From Chitinophaga lutea (lineage in GTDB: Bacteria > Bacteroidota > Bacteroidia > Chitinophagales > Chitinophagaceae), in assembly GCF_003813775.1 (NCBI RefSeq), contig NZ_RPDH01000001.1:1736001-1800000 (forward strand): a DNA stretch of 64,000 nt, given 5' to 3'. The position numbers were made by a program, and so were the translations under genes. The notes beneath the pieces were generated by a model, which worked only from the letters and a program-made list of their open reading frames with translations, made no database searches and was not told the DNA's origin. Shown here one piece after another: positions 1 through 8,418 of this stretch. Positions within the stretch are counted from its first letter, which is position 1. The number at the start of each line of letters is the position of its first letter.

Positions 1-190
1 GAAACAGACGGATATTTCCTTTGAAATTCTTCAACGATCTTTCCGCCCCGGTAAAAAACCTATAATAAACCCGGCGTTACCGCCCCATGCGGCATACCTG
101 CTTGCGCGGCTATCCCACAAAGTTCCGGGTTTTCGGGGAGATGCCTGCGGCAGGGTGAAATGGAACCGGCAAGCCCACCCCGGCCAGGGC

Positions 191-231
191 GAAAAATGTG
201 CATGAGTGCAGAAAAAATGTGCATGAGTGCA
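191..231. repeat. Two-copy 20/21-bp direct repeat
   Basis: Two adjacent units beginning GAAAAATGTGCATGAG occupy 191-210 and 211-231. They differ only by one extra A in the second copy. Function unknown; replication slippage is the simplest origin. Confidence 0.8.
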
Positions 232-343
232 GAATCCGGGCAAAAATCGCCCCGGGTTCGTCATGTTATCCCGAAGGCCCGCTCCCGGCCGGAAATTGTA
301 CGCGAATGGACAAAAATTTGATCTGAGTGGAGATTCTGAGGGC

Positions 344-444
344 AAAAGACGAAGCTACAACGAACCTACACTAGGGGAATAACGAACCTACGCCCCAAAG
401 GGAAGGTTCGTTGTAGGTTCGTTGTAGCTTCGTTGTAGGTTCGT
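344..444. repeat. 11-bp tandem repeat with inverted partner
   Basis: The right half has consecutive 11-mers: GGTTCGTTGTA at 405-415 and 416-426, a one-base variant GCTTCGTTGTA at 427-437, and a partial copy at 438-444. The left half carries the reverse complement TACAACGAACC at 356-366, flanked by partial copies. The two halves could form a long stem of about 20 bp or more around a central spacer at 371-400. This is a compact intergenic repeat element of unknown function, possibly REP-like. Confidence 0.8.
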
Positions 445-484
445 CTTTTATGGTGGCTGCCCCTACCCGGACCGTCCCGAAACG

Positions 485-527
485 GAAAATGGGGCGGCCG
501 GAAAAAGTCCCGACCCACCCCATTTTC
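485..527. repeat. 10-bp inverted repeat
   Basis: GAAAATGGGG at 485-494 is perfectly inverted at 518-527, with a 23-nt GC-rich loop. There is no following T tract, so it is not a clear intrinsic terminator. Confidence 0.5.
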
Positions 528-875
528 TCAAAAGGTGATCTATCTAGTTGAGAGTCATAACGTGGAATTGATAAAATGCGATACGAAAAATATGAAAGGC
601 CATCGCTGGCTGAAGTGCGTCAGTATTGGGTTTTCCCGGTTTTTAAATGCTTTTACTGATCGATTTAGAATTGGTCTCTCTGGCTACTGAAAATATACGG
701 AAATGTGCTAGTGTGTATATTCTACACAATCTTAATTAAAATTTTGTTAAAAAACAATTTTTGCCCCGTACTGGCTGAAAATATACTCCCACTCCGCCAC
801 ATGCTGGCATGGCGAAACATTATTCCGAAAGGGATTAAGCGGGAAATTAAATTTTAGCGGAAGGTTAAAATAATA

Positions 876-1580
876 TCAAAAACCCAGACTTTTCTTGTGC
901 TGCTTGTCGAATTTCTCCTGGTTGAACTTGTACAGTTTTGCGGGCCGGTGGCGCACTTCCTGCTCTTCTTCGTTGAGGTCTATCAGGTAGTCCATCGCAA
1001 AAAACTTCTTCCGGAAATTGCGCCGGTCGAGCTTCACATCGAGGATGGCCTCGTAGAGGTTCTGCAGTTCGCGTAAAGAGAATTTTTTCGGCAGCAGGTT
1101 GAACCCTACCGGCTGTTCGATCACCTTGTGCTGCAGCCGCTCCAGGCAGGTGCCGAGTATCTCCTTGTGGTCGAAGGCCATCTGCCGGATGTCTTTCACC
1201 GCGTGCCAGTGCAGCTCGTTGGAGTGGGTTTTCAATTCCACATGCTGGATGTTCACCAGCGAATAATAGGCGATGGTGATCACGCGGCCGGCGGGATGGC
1301 GGTTGATGCCGCCGAAGGCCTGCACCTGTTCCATATACACGCCGTCGAGGCCGGTACGCTCGCGGAGCACGCGGTAGGCGGCGGTTTCGATGTCTTCGTC
1401 GGGATGCATGATATCGCCGAGCAGCGACCATTTGCCTTTGAATTCTTTGAGATCGGATTCTATGAGCAGTACTTTCAGTTCGTTTTCATCAAAGCCGAAT
1501 ATCACACAGTCGACCGATATCGCTGCTTTAAAATAATCCTGGATCTCGATGAGATGGGTGTTAATGTTTTTGGTGTACAT
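876..1580 (-). CDS. NUDIX-domain transcriptional regulator
   Basis: A 234-residue protein with an N-terminal Nudix fold (about 20-150) and a C-terminal winged-helix region (about 160-234), the layout of NrtR-type and Bacteroidota sugar-responsive NUDIX regulators. The Nudix box at 55-78 is degenerate: the catalytic REUxEE element reads RVLRER (70-75), so only one of the usual glutamates remains. This points to a ligand-sensing repressor or activator with no hydrolase activity, as known for several family members. It lies 33 bp downstream of the amidohydrolase gene on the same strand and may share its transcript. The effector is not deducible; a sugar or nucleotide-sugar metabolite is a family-based guess. 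Confidence 0.85.
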   Translation of the reverse strand: MYTKNINTHLIEIQDYFKAAISVDCVIFGFDENELKVLLIESDLKEFKGKWSLLGDIMHPDEDIETAAYRVLRERTGLDGVYMEQVQAFGGINRHPAGRVITIAYYSLVNIQHVELKTHSNELHWHAVKDIRQMAFDHKEILGTCLERLQHKVIEQPVGFNLLPKKFSLRELQNLYEAILDVKLDRRNFRKKFFAMDYLIDLNEEEQEVRHRPAKLYKFNQEKFDKQHKKSLGF

Positions 1581-1613
1581 ATTACATAATCGTGGAACGT
1601 CAATAAATACGGA

Positions 1614-3251
1614 CTATTTTAATGAGTAGCGTGCCTTTCCGTAAATATAAGCAGCTAAAATTTGAATTGCGGGAATTTTCTCTTCGGGAACGGTCATCAG
1701 GTCGTCGCTGGTAATGACGAAGTCGGCGGTCTTCCCGGGCTCGAGGCTGCCTTTTTTATCTTCTTCAAAAGCGGCGCGGGCGGGCCAGATGGTCATGCCC
1801 CGCAGGGCGTCTTCGCGGCTCAGGGCGTTCTCCGGCTGGAAGCCGCCTTTGGGGTAACCGCTGGTGTCTTTCCGCGCAACGGCCGCATAAAAGGTATACA
1901 GGGGATTGATGTTCTCTACGGGGAAGTCGGTGCCGAGAGGTATCCAGCCGTTCTGGTCCAGCAGGCGGCGGAAGGCATAGGCGTATTTCACGCGCTGCGC
2001 GCCGAGGCGGTCGCCGGCCCAGTACATGTCCGACGTGGCATGGGTGGGCTGCACGGAGGGCACGATGTTGTTTTCACCGAAGCGGCCGAAGTCCGCCGAA
2101 TCGATCACCTGCGCATGTTCGATCCGCCAGCGTTTATCGTTTTCCCCTTTCAGTACGGACGCGTATATACGAAGTATTTCGCGGTTGGCGGAATCGCCGA
2201 TGGCATGTGTGCACATCTGGATGTCGGTGCCAGCCAGCAGGGCGGCCTGTTTCGCGAAATACGCGGGGTCTTTCAGCAGGAATCCTTTCCACCCTGGTTT
2301 GTCGGAATAATCGTGCAGCAGGCAGGCGCCGCGCGAACCGAGGGCGCCGTCGCCATAAAACTTGACGCTCCTTACCTGCAGCCGGCCGTTTTTATAAGGG
2401 CCGTTTTTCACCAGCCAGCTGATGTTTTCTTCGCTATCGCTCAGCATGATGTTCAGCCCCAGGTGCAGCTGGTCTTTTTGCAGCAGGCTGTCGAGCAGGC
2501 GCATCTCCGGGATGGAGAGGCCGCAATCGGTGAGGCTGGTAACGCCTGCCGCCAGCAAATCGGCTTCCGCTTTCCGCAGCGAGGCGATCAGCGCGGGCAA
2601 CTCCGGTGGCGGCACCTTGTCGCTCACCCTGCCGATGGCGTTATCGACCAGCAGGCCGGTCAGCCGGCCGTTTTTCGTTTCGAAAGTACCGCCGGCAAGG
2701 CTTTGCCCAGGCTGCACGCCCGCAGCGTCCAGCGCGGCCTGGTTGGCCATGGCGGCATGCCCGTCTATCCGCCGGAGCAATACGGGTGTGTTGGGGAAAA
2801 GGCTGTCTAGGCCGGCTTTATCGGGAAAGGATTTATTGTCCCAGTCGTTCTGGTCCCAGCCCCCACCCAGCACCCATCCGGAGGGGTTGGCGGCTGCAAA
2901 GGTTTTTGTTCTTTCCAGCACTTCGGCCCAGCTTTTCGTGCCCCGCAGGTCCACCGTGCGGAGTGATGCGGCGTATCCCGCAAAGTGTGCGTGCGCGTCG
3001 TTAAAGCCGGGGTACACGGCCTTCCCGCCGGCGTCTTGCTGGTCGGCGGCCTCATATCTTTCCAGGATAAATTCATTCGTGCCCACGGCCAGTATTTCCC
3101 CGTTGCGGATGGCCATGGCGGCGGCGACGGTATTGGCGGAATCCATGGTATAGATGCGGGCGTGGTGAACGATCAGGTCTGCTTTTTCCCGCCGGTCGCA
3201 GGCGGCCAGGAGCAGGAGCAACAAGGCGGGGAAGGAGTAGCGCGTCAGCAT
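1614..3251 (-). CDS. Amidohydrolase family lipoprotein (YtcJ-like)
   Basis: A 545-residue metal-dependent amidohydrolase of the YtcJ-like (amidohydrolase 3) group. The N-terminus is a lipoprotein signal with lipobox LAAC, Cys18 being the lipidation site, so the enzyme is likely anchored in the envelope. Visible elements: the HxH metal-binding motif within GFNDAHAHF (His87, His89), a central GDGALGSRGA segment, a CTHAIGD histidine, the IEHAQ motif and a C-terminal GTDFPVE segment with the last metal ligand, all in family order. The length is typical. Substrate unknown; family members hydrolyse amides or cyclic imides. It is divergent from ligA (105-bp gap) and followed by the NUDIX regulator. 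Confidence 0.88.
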   Translation of the reverse strand: MLTRYSFPALLLLLLAACDRREKADLIVHHARIYTMDSANTVAAAMAIRNGEILAVGTNEFILERYEAADQQDAGGKAVYPGFNDAHAHFAGYAASLRTVDLRGTKSWAEVLERTKTFAAANPSGWVLGGGWDQNDWDNKSFPDKAGLDSLFPNTPVLLRRIDGHAAMANQAALDAAGVQPGQSLAGGTFETKNGRLTGLLVDNAIGRVSDKVPPPELPALIASLRKAEADLLAAGVTSLTDCGLSIPEMRLLDSLLQKDQLHLGLNIMLSDSEENISWLVKNGPYKNGRLQVRSVKFYGDGALGSRGACLLHDYSDKPGWKGFLLKDPAYFAKQAALLAGTDIQMCTHAIGDSANREILRIYASVLKGENDKRWRIEHAQVIDSADFGRFGENNIVPSVQPTHATSDMYWAGDRLGAQRVKYAYAFRRLLDQNGWIPLGTDFPVENINPLYTFYAAVARKDTSGYPKGGFQPENALSREDALRGMTIWPARAAFEEDKKGSLEPGKTADFVITSDDLMTVPEEKIPAIQILAAYIYGKARYSLK

Positions 3252-3356
3252 AATCGTTAACTTTTTATCCCGGCCGGCGGAATGTGCGGCGGCCCGGAAT
3301 TAATTGCAGGGTAAAGTTTAAATTTACGCCAGAGTTTTTGACTTATCAAGTTCATC

Positions 3357-5459
3357 ATGTACACAAAAGAAACAGAAATAACCCTGGCGCGTTTGGGTAA
3401 AACCCTGCTGGCACAGGCCGCAAAACCGTCCAAAGAAGCTGCCGGCGACCTGGCGGATTCGCTGAAACAGGTGATCCGTTACAGCGACTGGCGTTACTAC
3501 ATCCAGGACGACCCCGTGCTCAGCGACCAGGAATACGACCAGCTGTTCGCCTGGCTCAAACAGCTGGAAAAAGACAACCCCGAGCTCGTATCGCCGGATT
3601 CCCCCACCCAGCGCATCGCGTCCGGGCTCACGAAGATTTTTCCCACGGTGCAGCACCTGGTGCCCATGCTGAGCCTCGAAAACTCTTATAATGCGGACGA
3701 CCTGGTGGACTGGGACCGCAAGGCCCGCGAGCTGGCGAAGCTGCCCGAAATAGAATACTGCATCGAGCCCAAGTTCGACGGCGCCAGCATCTCCCTCATC
3801 TATGAAAACGATGTGCTCACCCGCGGCGCTACCCGCGGAGACGGGGTGCAGGGCGACGAGATCACCGTCAACATCCGGCAGATACGCACCATCCCGCTGT
3901 CCGCCAACTTTTCCGCATACGGCATCCAGCAGATCGAACTGCGCGGTGAAGTGCTCATCAACAAAACCACTTTCGCCAAACTGAACGAACAGCGGGTATC
4001 CGAAAACCTTCCCCCGCTGGCCAATCCAAGGAATGCGGCCTCCGGTTCCCTGCGCATCGTAGACCCGAATGAAGTGGCCAAACGCGGACTGGAAGCTTTT
4101 TTATACAACATGAGCTACCACACCATGCAGAACGGCGCAACGGAGCCCGATGCGCTGCAAACGCACAGCAATACCCTGCAGATGTTGTGGGACCTGGGTT
4201 TCAGGAGCCCCAACAAAGAAAAGAAAGTGGTGCGCGGCATACAGGCGGTGATCGATTACTGTATGGAATTCGAGGCGAAGCGCGACGATCTCCCGTATGA
4301 GATCGACGGCATGGTGATCAAAGTGAACGACTACGCCCTGCAGGATAAGATGGGGATGACCACCCACCATCCCCGCTGGGCCATGGCCTATAAATTCAAG
4401 GCCCGCCAGGCTACCAGCAAACTCCGTAACGTGGAGTTCCAGGTGGGCAGAACGGGCTCCATCACCCCCGTGGCGAAGATCGATCCCGTGCCCATCGGCG
4501 GCGTGATGGTCGGTTCCATTTCGCTGTTCAATGAAGATGTGATCAAAGAAAAGGATCTCAAGATCGGCGATACCGTGCTGGTGGAAAGAGCCGGCGACGT
4601 GATCCCCTACATCGTCAAATCCATGGCCGACATCCGCGACGGAGCCGAGCGCGACATCGTGTTCCCCACGGAATGCCCCGTGTGTAAAGACAAGCTGGTG
4701 CGCCCCGAAGGAGAAAGTGTATGGCGCTGCGTGAACATCAACTGCGAAGCGCAGGTGGTGGAAAGGATGATCCACTTCGTGAGCAAAGACGCCATGGACA
4801 TCCGCAGCCTCGGCGAAAGCAACGTGCGCAAGTTTTATACGATGGGCCTGCTGAAAGATGTGCCCGGCATTTATACCCTCGACTTCGACGCCCTCTCCAA
4901 ACTGGAAGGCTTCGGCGCCAAGTCGATCACCAACCTCCGCACCGCCATCGACGCCAGCCGCAGCCAGCCGCTGCACCGCCTCATTTTCGGGCTGGGCATC
5001 CGGTACGTGGGCGAAACCACGGCCAAAACGCTGGCCAACGCGGTGGATCACCTGCTCGACCTCAGCCGCTTCACCGAAGAAGAGCTGCTGGCGCTGGAAG
5101 ACATCGGCCCGAAAGTAGCAGGTTCCGTGCGGCAGTTCTTCCTTAATGAAGACAACCTGCATATGCTGAAAAGGCTGGAAGAACTGGGCCTCAACCTCAA
5201 CAGCACCAAAGGCGCTTTATCCGCCGAAGGCACCCTCAGCGGGCAAACCTTCCTGTTCACCGGCACGCTCAACAAACTGAAGCGCAGCGAGGCCGAAGAA
5301 ATGGTGGAACAGCATGGCGGTAAAATACTGAGTGGCGTGAGCAGCAAACTGAACTACCTCATCGTAGGCGAAGACGCAGGCAGCAAACTCGAAAAAGCGA
5401 AAAAGATCAATACCATCAAGATCCTTTCGGAAGATGAATTCATAAACATGGTGCAATGA
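3357..5459 (+). CDS. ligA: NAD-dependent DNA ligase LigA
   Basis: A full-length (700-residue) bacterial replicative ligase that seals nicks using NAD+. The adenylation site KFDG is present with Lys139 as the nucleophile. A tetracysteine zinc finger (CPVC followed by RCVNINC) lies near residues 445-465, helix-hairpin-helix repeats near 490-600 and a C-terminal BRCT domain at about 620-700. The N-terminal Ia domain (ADNPVLSDQEYD-like segment: DDPVLSDQEYD, 51-61) is intact. Start chosen at ATG 3357. The stop overlaps the start of tadA by 4 bp (ATGA), implying coupled translation. Confidence 0.98.
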   Translation: MYTKETEITLARLGKTLLAQAAKPSKEAAGDLADSLKQVIRYSDWRYYIQDDPVLSDQEYDQLFAWLKQLEKDNPELVSPDSPTQRIASGLTKIFPTVQHLVPMLSLENSYNADDLVDWDRKARELAKLPEIEYCIEPKFDGASISLIYENDVLTRGATRGDGVQGDEITVNIRQIRTIPLSANFSAYGIQQIELRGEVLINKTTFAKLNEQRVSENLPPLANPRNAASGSLRIVDPNEVAKRGLEAFLYNMSYHTMQNGATEPDALQTHSNTLQMLWDLGFRSPNKEKKVVRGIQAVIDYCMEFEAKRDDLPYEIDGMVIKVNDYALQDKMGMTTHHPRWAMAYKFKARQATSKLRNVEFQVGRTGSITPVAKIDPVPIGGVMVGSISLFNEDVIKEKDLKIGDTVLVERAGDVIPYIVKSMADIRDGAERDIVFPTECPVCKDKLVRPEGESVWRCVNINCEAQVVERMIHFVSKDAMDIRSLGESNVRKFYTMGLLKDVPGIYTLDFDALSKLEGFGAKSITNLRTAIDASRSQPLHRLIFGLGIRYVGETTAKTLANAVDHLLDLSRFTEEELLALEDIGPKVAGSVRQFFLNEDNLHMLKRLEELGLNLNSTKGALSAEGTLSGQTFLFTGTLNKLKRSEAEEMVEQHGGKILSGVSSKLNYLIVGEDAGSKLEKAKKINTIKILSEDEFINMVQ

Positions 5460-5896
5460 CCGATGAGCATTTTATGCAGCAGGCGCTGGGCGAGGCCCGC
5501 AAGGCATTAGACAAGGGCGAAGTGCCCATCGGGGCGGTAGTGGTGCAGAACGGGCTGATCATCGGCCGCGGCCACAACCAGGTGGAAATGCTCACCGACT
5601 GTACCGCGCATGCGGAAATGATCGCGCTTACCGCGGCGTTCAACTACATGGGCGCCAAGTACCTTCCGGACGCTACGTTGTACGTAACGCTGGAGCCCTG
5701 CGTGATGTGCGCCGGCGCCCTGTACTGGAGCAAGATCGGGCGCATCGTGTATGCGGCGGCGGATGAAAAGAACGGCTACCGCCGCGTAACGGGCGATAAA
5801 ACGCCCTTCCATCCGAAAACCAAAGTGGAAAGCGGGATACGCGGGGAAGAGAGCCTGCAGCTGGTGAAGGCTTTTTTCGCGGCAAGAAGAAAGTAA
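5456..5896 (+). CDS. tadA: tRNA adenosine(34) deaminase TadA
   Basis: A 146-residue zinc deaminase that converts A34 to inosine in tRNA-Arg(ACG). Zinc and catalytic motifs are complete: HAE (52-54) and PCxxC (81-85, PCVMC). Size and motif spacing match TadA better than cytosine or guanine deaminases, although CMP/dCMP-type relatives cannot be fully excluded. It overlaps ligA by 4 bp and is followed by a strong bidirectional terminator. Confidence 0.92.
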   Translation: MTDEHFMQQALGEARKALDKGEVPIGAVVVQNGLIIGRGHNQVEMLTDCTAHAEMIALTAAFNYMGAKYLPDATLYVTLEPCVMCAGALYWSKIGRIVYAAADEKNGYRRVTGDKTPFHPKTKVESGIRGEESLQLVKAFFAARRK

Positions 5897-5959
5897 TGTT
5901 TCGGCGCCACTGCAAAACGGTCACCAGCCATCATTCCAGCATATGACCATTCAAAATAA

Positions 5960-5991
5960 CAAAGCCTGAAGACGATCGTCTTCAGGCTTTG
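5960..5991. terminator. Bidirectional terminator (tadA / SPFH gene)
   Basis: A perfect 32-bp palindrome with arm CAAAGCCTGAAGACGA between the convergent tadA and SPFH genes. There is an A-rich stretch on the left and CTTTG on the right. It probably ends both transcripts. Confidence 0.8.
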
Positions 5992-6011
5992 TGCATCATA
6001 CCGTCATGCAG

Positions 6012-6947
6012 TTATTTTTCTTTCTTCACATCCATCAGCTGGTTGAGGCTCATGAGCTGTTTCATGCTTTTTTCCATGCCTTCGGACGAGCCGTCGAGGA
6101 AGATCACGTTGCCTTTCGAGTTTTCGGAGAAGTGTTTGATGCCTTCCACCCACATGGAGAAAAGTATCACGGAGGTATCGAGGTTGGCCTGCTGCATTTC
6201 TTTGGCGGCCATGGTCATACCCTTTGCCACTTCTTCGCGGAAGAGGGCCACGCCCTGGCCGCGCAGCTGGGCTGCCTGGCGTTCGGCCTCTGCGGCGATT
6301 TTGATGGCGTTACCATCCGCTTCGGCCGCTTTGGTTTTGGTAATGAGCAATGCCTGGCCTTCGTTTTCGGCAGCCGCCTTCAGGTTGTTGGAGGCCACTA
6401 CCTGGGCCATCGACCGCATGATGGCATCGTCGAAAGTGATATCGTTCAGCTGGAGGTCCTGCAGGTGAAAACCCCATTGCTCCAGTGTCAGGTCGATCTG
6501 TTCCTTTACGTGCTCGGTAATGTCTTTCCGGAGGGCCAGCACTTCCGCCTGCCTTTTGGTGGCCACAAAACCGCGGATGGAGCCTTCGATGGTGCGTATC
6601 AGCGCCTGCATGAAGCTGCGCTCGTCCATGAATTTGAACGCCACGTTTTTGATGGTCTCTTCCTGCTGGTTCAGCACGGAATACAACAGCATCGCTTTAA
6701 AATACACATTCGCCTGGTCGATGGTGATGGCCTGGAACTCCAGCTCCACGGAGCGGTTCTGGATGGAAATGCGTTTGAATACTTTTTCGATGAGGGGTAT
6801 CTTGAAGTTAAGGCCGGGGAACAAAATGCGGTTGTACTTGCCGAAAATAGTCGTAACCCCGATAGTGCCCTGCTGCACGGTAACGAAAGAAGACAGGAGG
6901 ATAAGGCCCGCAATGCCCAACACGATATACCATACGTAATTATCCAT
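6012..6947 (-). CDS. SPFH/Band 7 (stomatin-like) membrane protein
   Basis: 311 residues with one N-terminal membrane helix (about 6-24), then an SPFH/band-7 domain (about 25-200) and an alanine/glutamate-rich coiled-coil region (about 190-260) containing repeated EAEG/AEAERQ-like segments, as in stomatin, HflC and prohibitin relatives. Such proteins oligomerise on membranes and organise microdomains or regulate proteases. No NfeD partner gene is adjacent, so it is not a standard stomatin-NfeD operon. It appears monocistronic, bounded by a terminator downstream and a TACATTTG -7 element upstream. Confidence 0.88.
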   Translation of the reverse strand: MDNYVWYIVLGIAGLILLSSFVTVQQGTIGVTTIFGKYNRILFPGLNFKIPLIEKVFKRISIQNRSVELEFQAITIDQANVYFKAMLLYSVLNQQEETIKNVAFKFMDERSFMQALIRTIEGSIRGFVATKRQAEVLALRKDITEHVKEQIDLTLEQWGFHLQDLQLNDITFDDAIMRSMAQVVASNNLKAAAENEGQALLITKTKAAEADGNAIKIAAEAERQAAQLRGQGVALFREEVAKGMTMAAKEMQQANLDTSVILFSMWVEGIKHFSENSKGNVIFLDGSSEGMEKSMKQLMSLNQLMDVKKEK

Positions 6948-6976
6948 AGTGTAAGTGGATTTTAAGGATTTGATAC

Positions 6977-6984
6977 CAAATGTA
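6977..6984 (-). promoter_or_regulatory. Candidate -7 element for SPFH gene
   Basis: On the minus strand this reads TACATTTG, matching the Bacteroidota -7 consensus TAnnTTTG, 30 bp ahead of the start codon. No good TTTG -33 box was found at the expected distance. Confidence 0.4.
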
Positions 6985-7135
6985 GTTAAAATCCCTCACT
7001 ACGGCGGCAGGGGTTCCCAAACGCGCGGATGTAAAGACCGGATTGCATGGCGGATGGGGAAAAATAACAAACAATGAATGAACGGCTCGTGCGCGGGTTA
7101 ACACGAAACAGTGCATGAAAGAATAAACAGTTTAG

Positions 7136-7345
7136 CTATATCTTTTGGCATTTCCGGAAGTAGATGAATACGTCGTCCAATTCAATTTGTTTTAATTGAT
7201 AGGCCAACCGGGTTTTAAGATCATCTGTCTCTTCCTTGATTTTTTTGTACTGGTCTTTTAATGTCTGATACCTGCGAACTATTTCTTCGGGTGTAGCGGA
7301 CTGATCTAATGCCAGGATATCATACGCCTTGTCTTCGGTTATCAT
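7136..7345 (-). CDS. Small J-domain-like protein lacking HPD
   Basis: A 69-residue hydrophilic, probably helical protein. The first 30 residues (KAYDILALDQSATPEEI followed by a Y..LK..Y helix) closely resemble helices I and II of a DnaJ J-domain. The HPD tripeptide that stimulates Hsp70 is absent; the loop reads YKKIKEE. The remainder is a charged helix ending in a short aromatic/cysteine tail. It may be a degenerate J-domain used for protein binding, or chance similarity. It stands alone between the SPFH gene and the PAS-LuxR regulator, with palindromic DNA just upstream. Confidence 0.6.
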   Translation of the reverse strand: MITEDKAYDILALDQSATPEEIVRRYQTLKDQYKKIKEETDDLKTRLAYQLKQIELDDVFIYFRKCQKI

Positions 7346-7380
7346 AGTGATAAGTATTACCTCTAAAAACTATCCAAATG

Positions 7381-7419
7381 AACTCCGTTCTAATTCAGGC
7401 TACTAAATTAGTGGAGTTT
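7381..7419. repeat. Imperfect hairpin upstream of the J-like gene
   Basis: AACTCC pairs with GGAGTT and CTAATT with AATTAG, separated by a small bulge. It lies between the PAS-LuxR stop and the J-like start, so it could belong to a 5' leader or be a terminator for the minus-strand luxR-type gene. Confidence 0.4.
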
Positions 7420-7429
7420 GGGACGCCGG

Positions 7430-7453
7430 AAAATACCCAAGCTTGGGTATTTT
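7430..7453. promoter_or_regulatory. 24-bp perfect palindrome, operator-like
   Basis: A loop-less perfect palindrome with half site AAAATACCCAAG. It sits 85 bp upstream of the J-like gene start and 95 bp past the stop of the PAS-LuxR gene. The absence of a loop argues for a dimeric-protein operator over an RNA hairpin, though it could still form a terminator stem. The neighbouring LuxR-type protein is the obvious candidate ligand, by proximity only. Confidence 0.45.
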
Positions 7454-7547
7454 TCACCCAAACCTTCGATCACACGTGCGTTGTAGCGGATTTACAGATT
7501 AAAAATGTAAATATGTAAACTGATTATCAACTGTCCGGCAGCGGGAG

Positions 7548-8249
7548 TTATTGCATGCCGATTTGTTTGGCCAGGGCAACGAGTTCAGGGGTATTCCTGA
7601 CCTTTAATTTCAGCCGTATGTTTTTGCGGTGTGTTTCAATGGTATAGCGGCTCAGGTTTAATTTTTCCGCAATTTCCTTATTGTTATGCCCACGCGCGGC
7701 GAGCGTAAAAATGTCCATTTCGCGGGCGGTGAGCTTGTTGAGCACGTCTTCGTTGCGGCGGCGCAGCACCTCGCGGAGGGCTTCGCTGATCTGGTTGCCG
7801 GTGTCGATGGCATTGGTAAAATCGAGGAATACGCAGATCACGTCTATCACGTTACCCTGCTTATCGAAAGTAAAGGGGATGCCCAGGCCCACCACCCAGA
7901 ACCAGTCCGGGCTGTTACGCCTGCGCACGCGCAGCACGCCGCCGTACATGGATTTCTTTTCCTGGAAGGATTGTTGGGAGATCGCCAGAATGCTGGTATC
8001 GTCCGGGTGAAGTATCTGCCTGAAAAACTCTGTGCCGAGTGAGAGTATCTCTTCCTCCGAGTACCCTAATGTGTCTGTAAGCCGCCTGTTACACCAGTTA
8101 ACAGCTTTCCTGGAGTTGTTGGACGTATAAAGCATTGCCGGTACCTGGTCTATAATGGCTTCCAATCTTTCGAGCCGGCTCCGCAATTGTGCATTCTCCG
8201 ATATCAGCGCATCCTGAGAATCGCGGTTTTCTGTGCCCATGTCCTGCAT
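7548..8249 (-). CDS. PAS domain LuxR-type transcriptional regulator
   Basis: 233 residues: a short N-terminal helix, one PAS domain (about 30-150, with the WFWVVGLGIPF strand) and a C-terminal LuxR/GerE helix-turn-helix (about 168-230) with the conserved LTAREMDIF, GHNNKEIAEKL and YTIETHRKNI segments. No receiver domain and no membrane helix, so it is a cytoplasmic one-component sensor. The start could be either of two nearby Met codons (residue 1 or 4). Target genes unknown; it is divergent from sodA, which has a palindrome in front of its promoter. Confidence 0.85.
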   Translation of the reverse strand: MQDMGTENRDSQDALISENAQLRSRLERLEAIIDQVPAMLYTSNNSRKAVNWCNRRLTDTLGYSEEEILSLGTEFFRQILHPDDTSILAISQQSFQEKKSMYGGVLRVRRRNSPDWFWVVGLGIPFTFDKQGNVIDVICVFLDFTNAIDTGNQISEALREVLRRRNEDVLNKLTAREMDIFTLAARGHNNKEIAEKLNLSRYTIETHRKNIRLKLKVRNTPELVALAKQIGMQ

Positions 8250-8379
8250 ATTTATGTTTTAAACAAACAATAGTGAAAACTAACGATGAATACTATACGA
8301 ATATAATTAAATGTGAAACAACCGTCATAACACCTTTATGTAAATATAAAAGAAAAAGCCATATATCCAAACGTTATTA

Positions 8380-8395
8380 ACACCTGTACAGGTGT
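8380..8395. promoter_or_regulatory. 16-bp palindrome upstream of sodA promoter
   Basis: ACACCTGTACAGGTGT is a perfect palindrome ending 23 bp before the -33 element of the sodA promoter, a position typical of an activator site. It also lies between the divergent luxR-type and sodA genes and could serve both. Confidence 0.45.
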
Positions 8396-8418
8396 ATAAC
8401 AACCGTCCGGAGAAAGGG

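Larger units (their letters stand above)
1..875. other. Gene-free region with short repeats
   Basis: No convincing gene was found in these 875 bases. The one sizeable minus-strand frame (31-345) encodes a low-complexity product containing a duplicated FCTHAHF segment that simply reflects a DNA repeat, so I reject it. The region holds a 20/21-bp direct repeat (191-231), a cluster of 11-bp tandem and inverted repeats (344-444) and a 10-bp perfect inverted repeat (485-494 with 518-527). Positions 540-870 are AT-rich and otherwise featureless. The region lies beyond the stop of the NUDIX regulator, which is on the minus strand. Confidence 0.6.

Noticed and set aside
31..345. 104-codon minus-strand frame at the left edge
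   Set aside because: Composition is repeat-driven (FCTHAHF twice from the 20-bp DNA repeat), with no family and no start context.
1128..1589. Plus-strand frame opposite the NUDIX gene
   Set aside because: Antisense shadow of a well-supported gene; similar long antisense frames lie opposite many GC-rich genes here.
7136..7345. Functional DnaJ co-chaperone
   Set aside because: The HPD tripeptide is absent, so Hsp70 stimulation is not expected.
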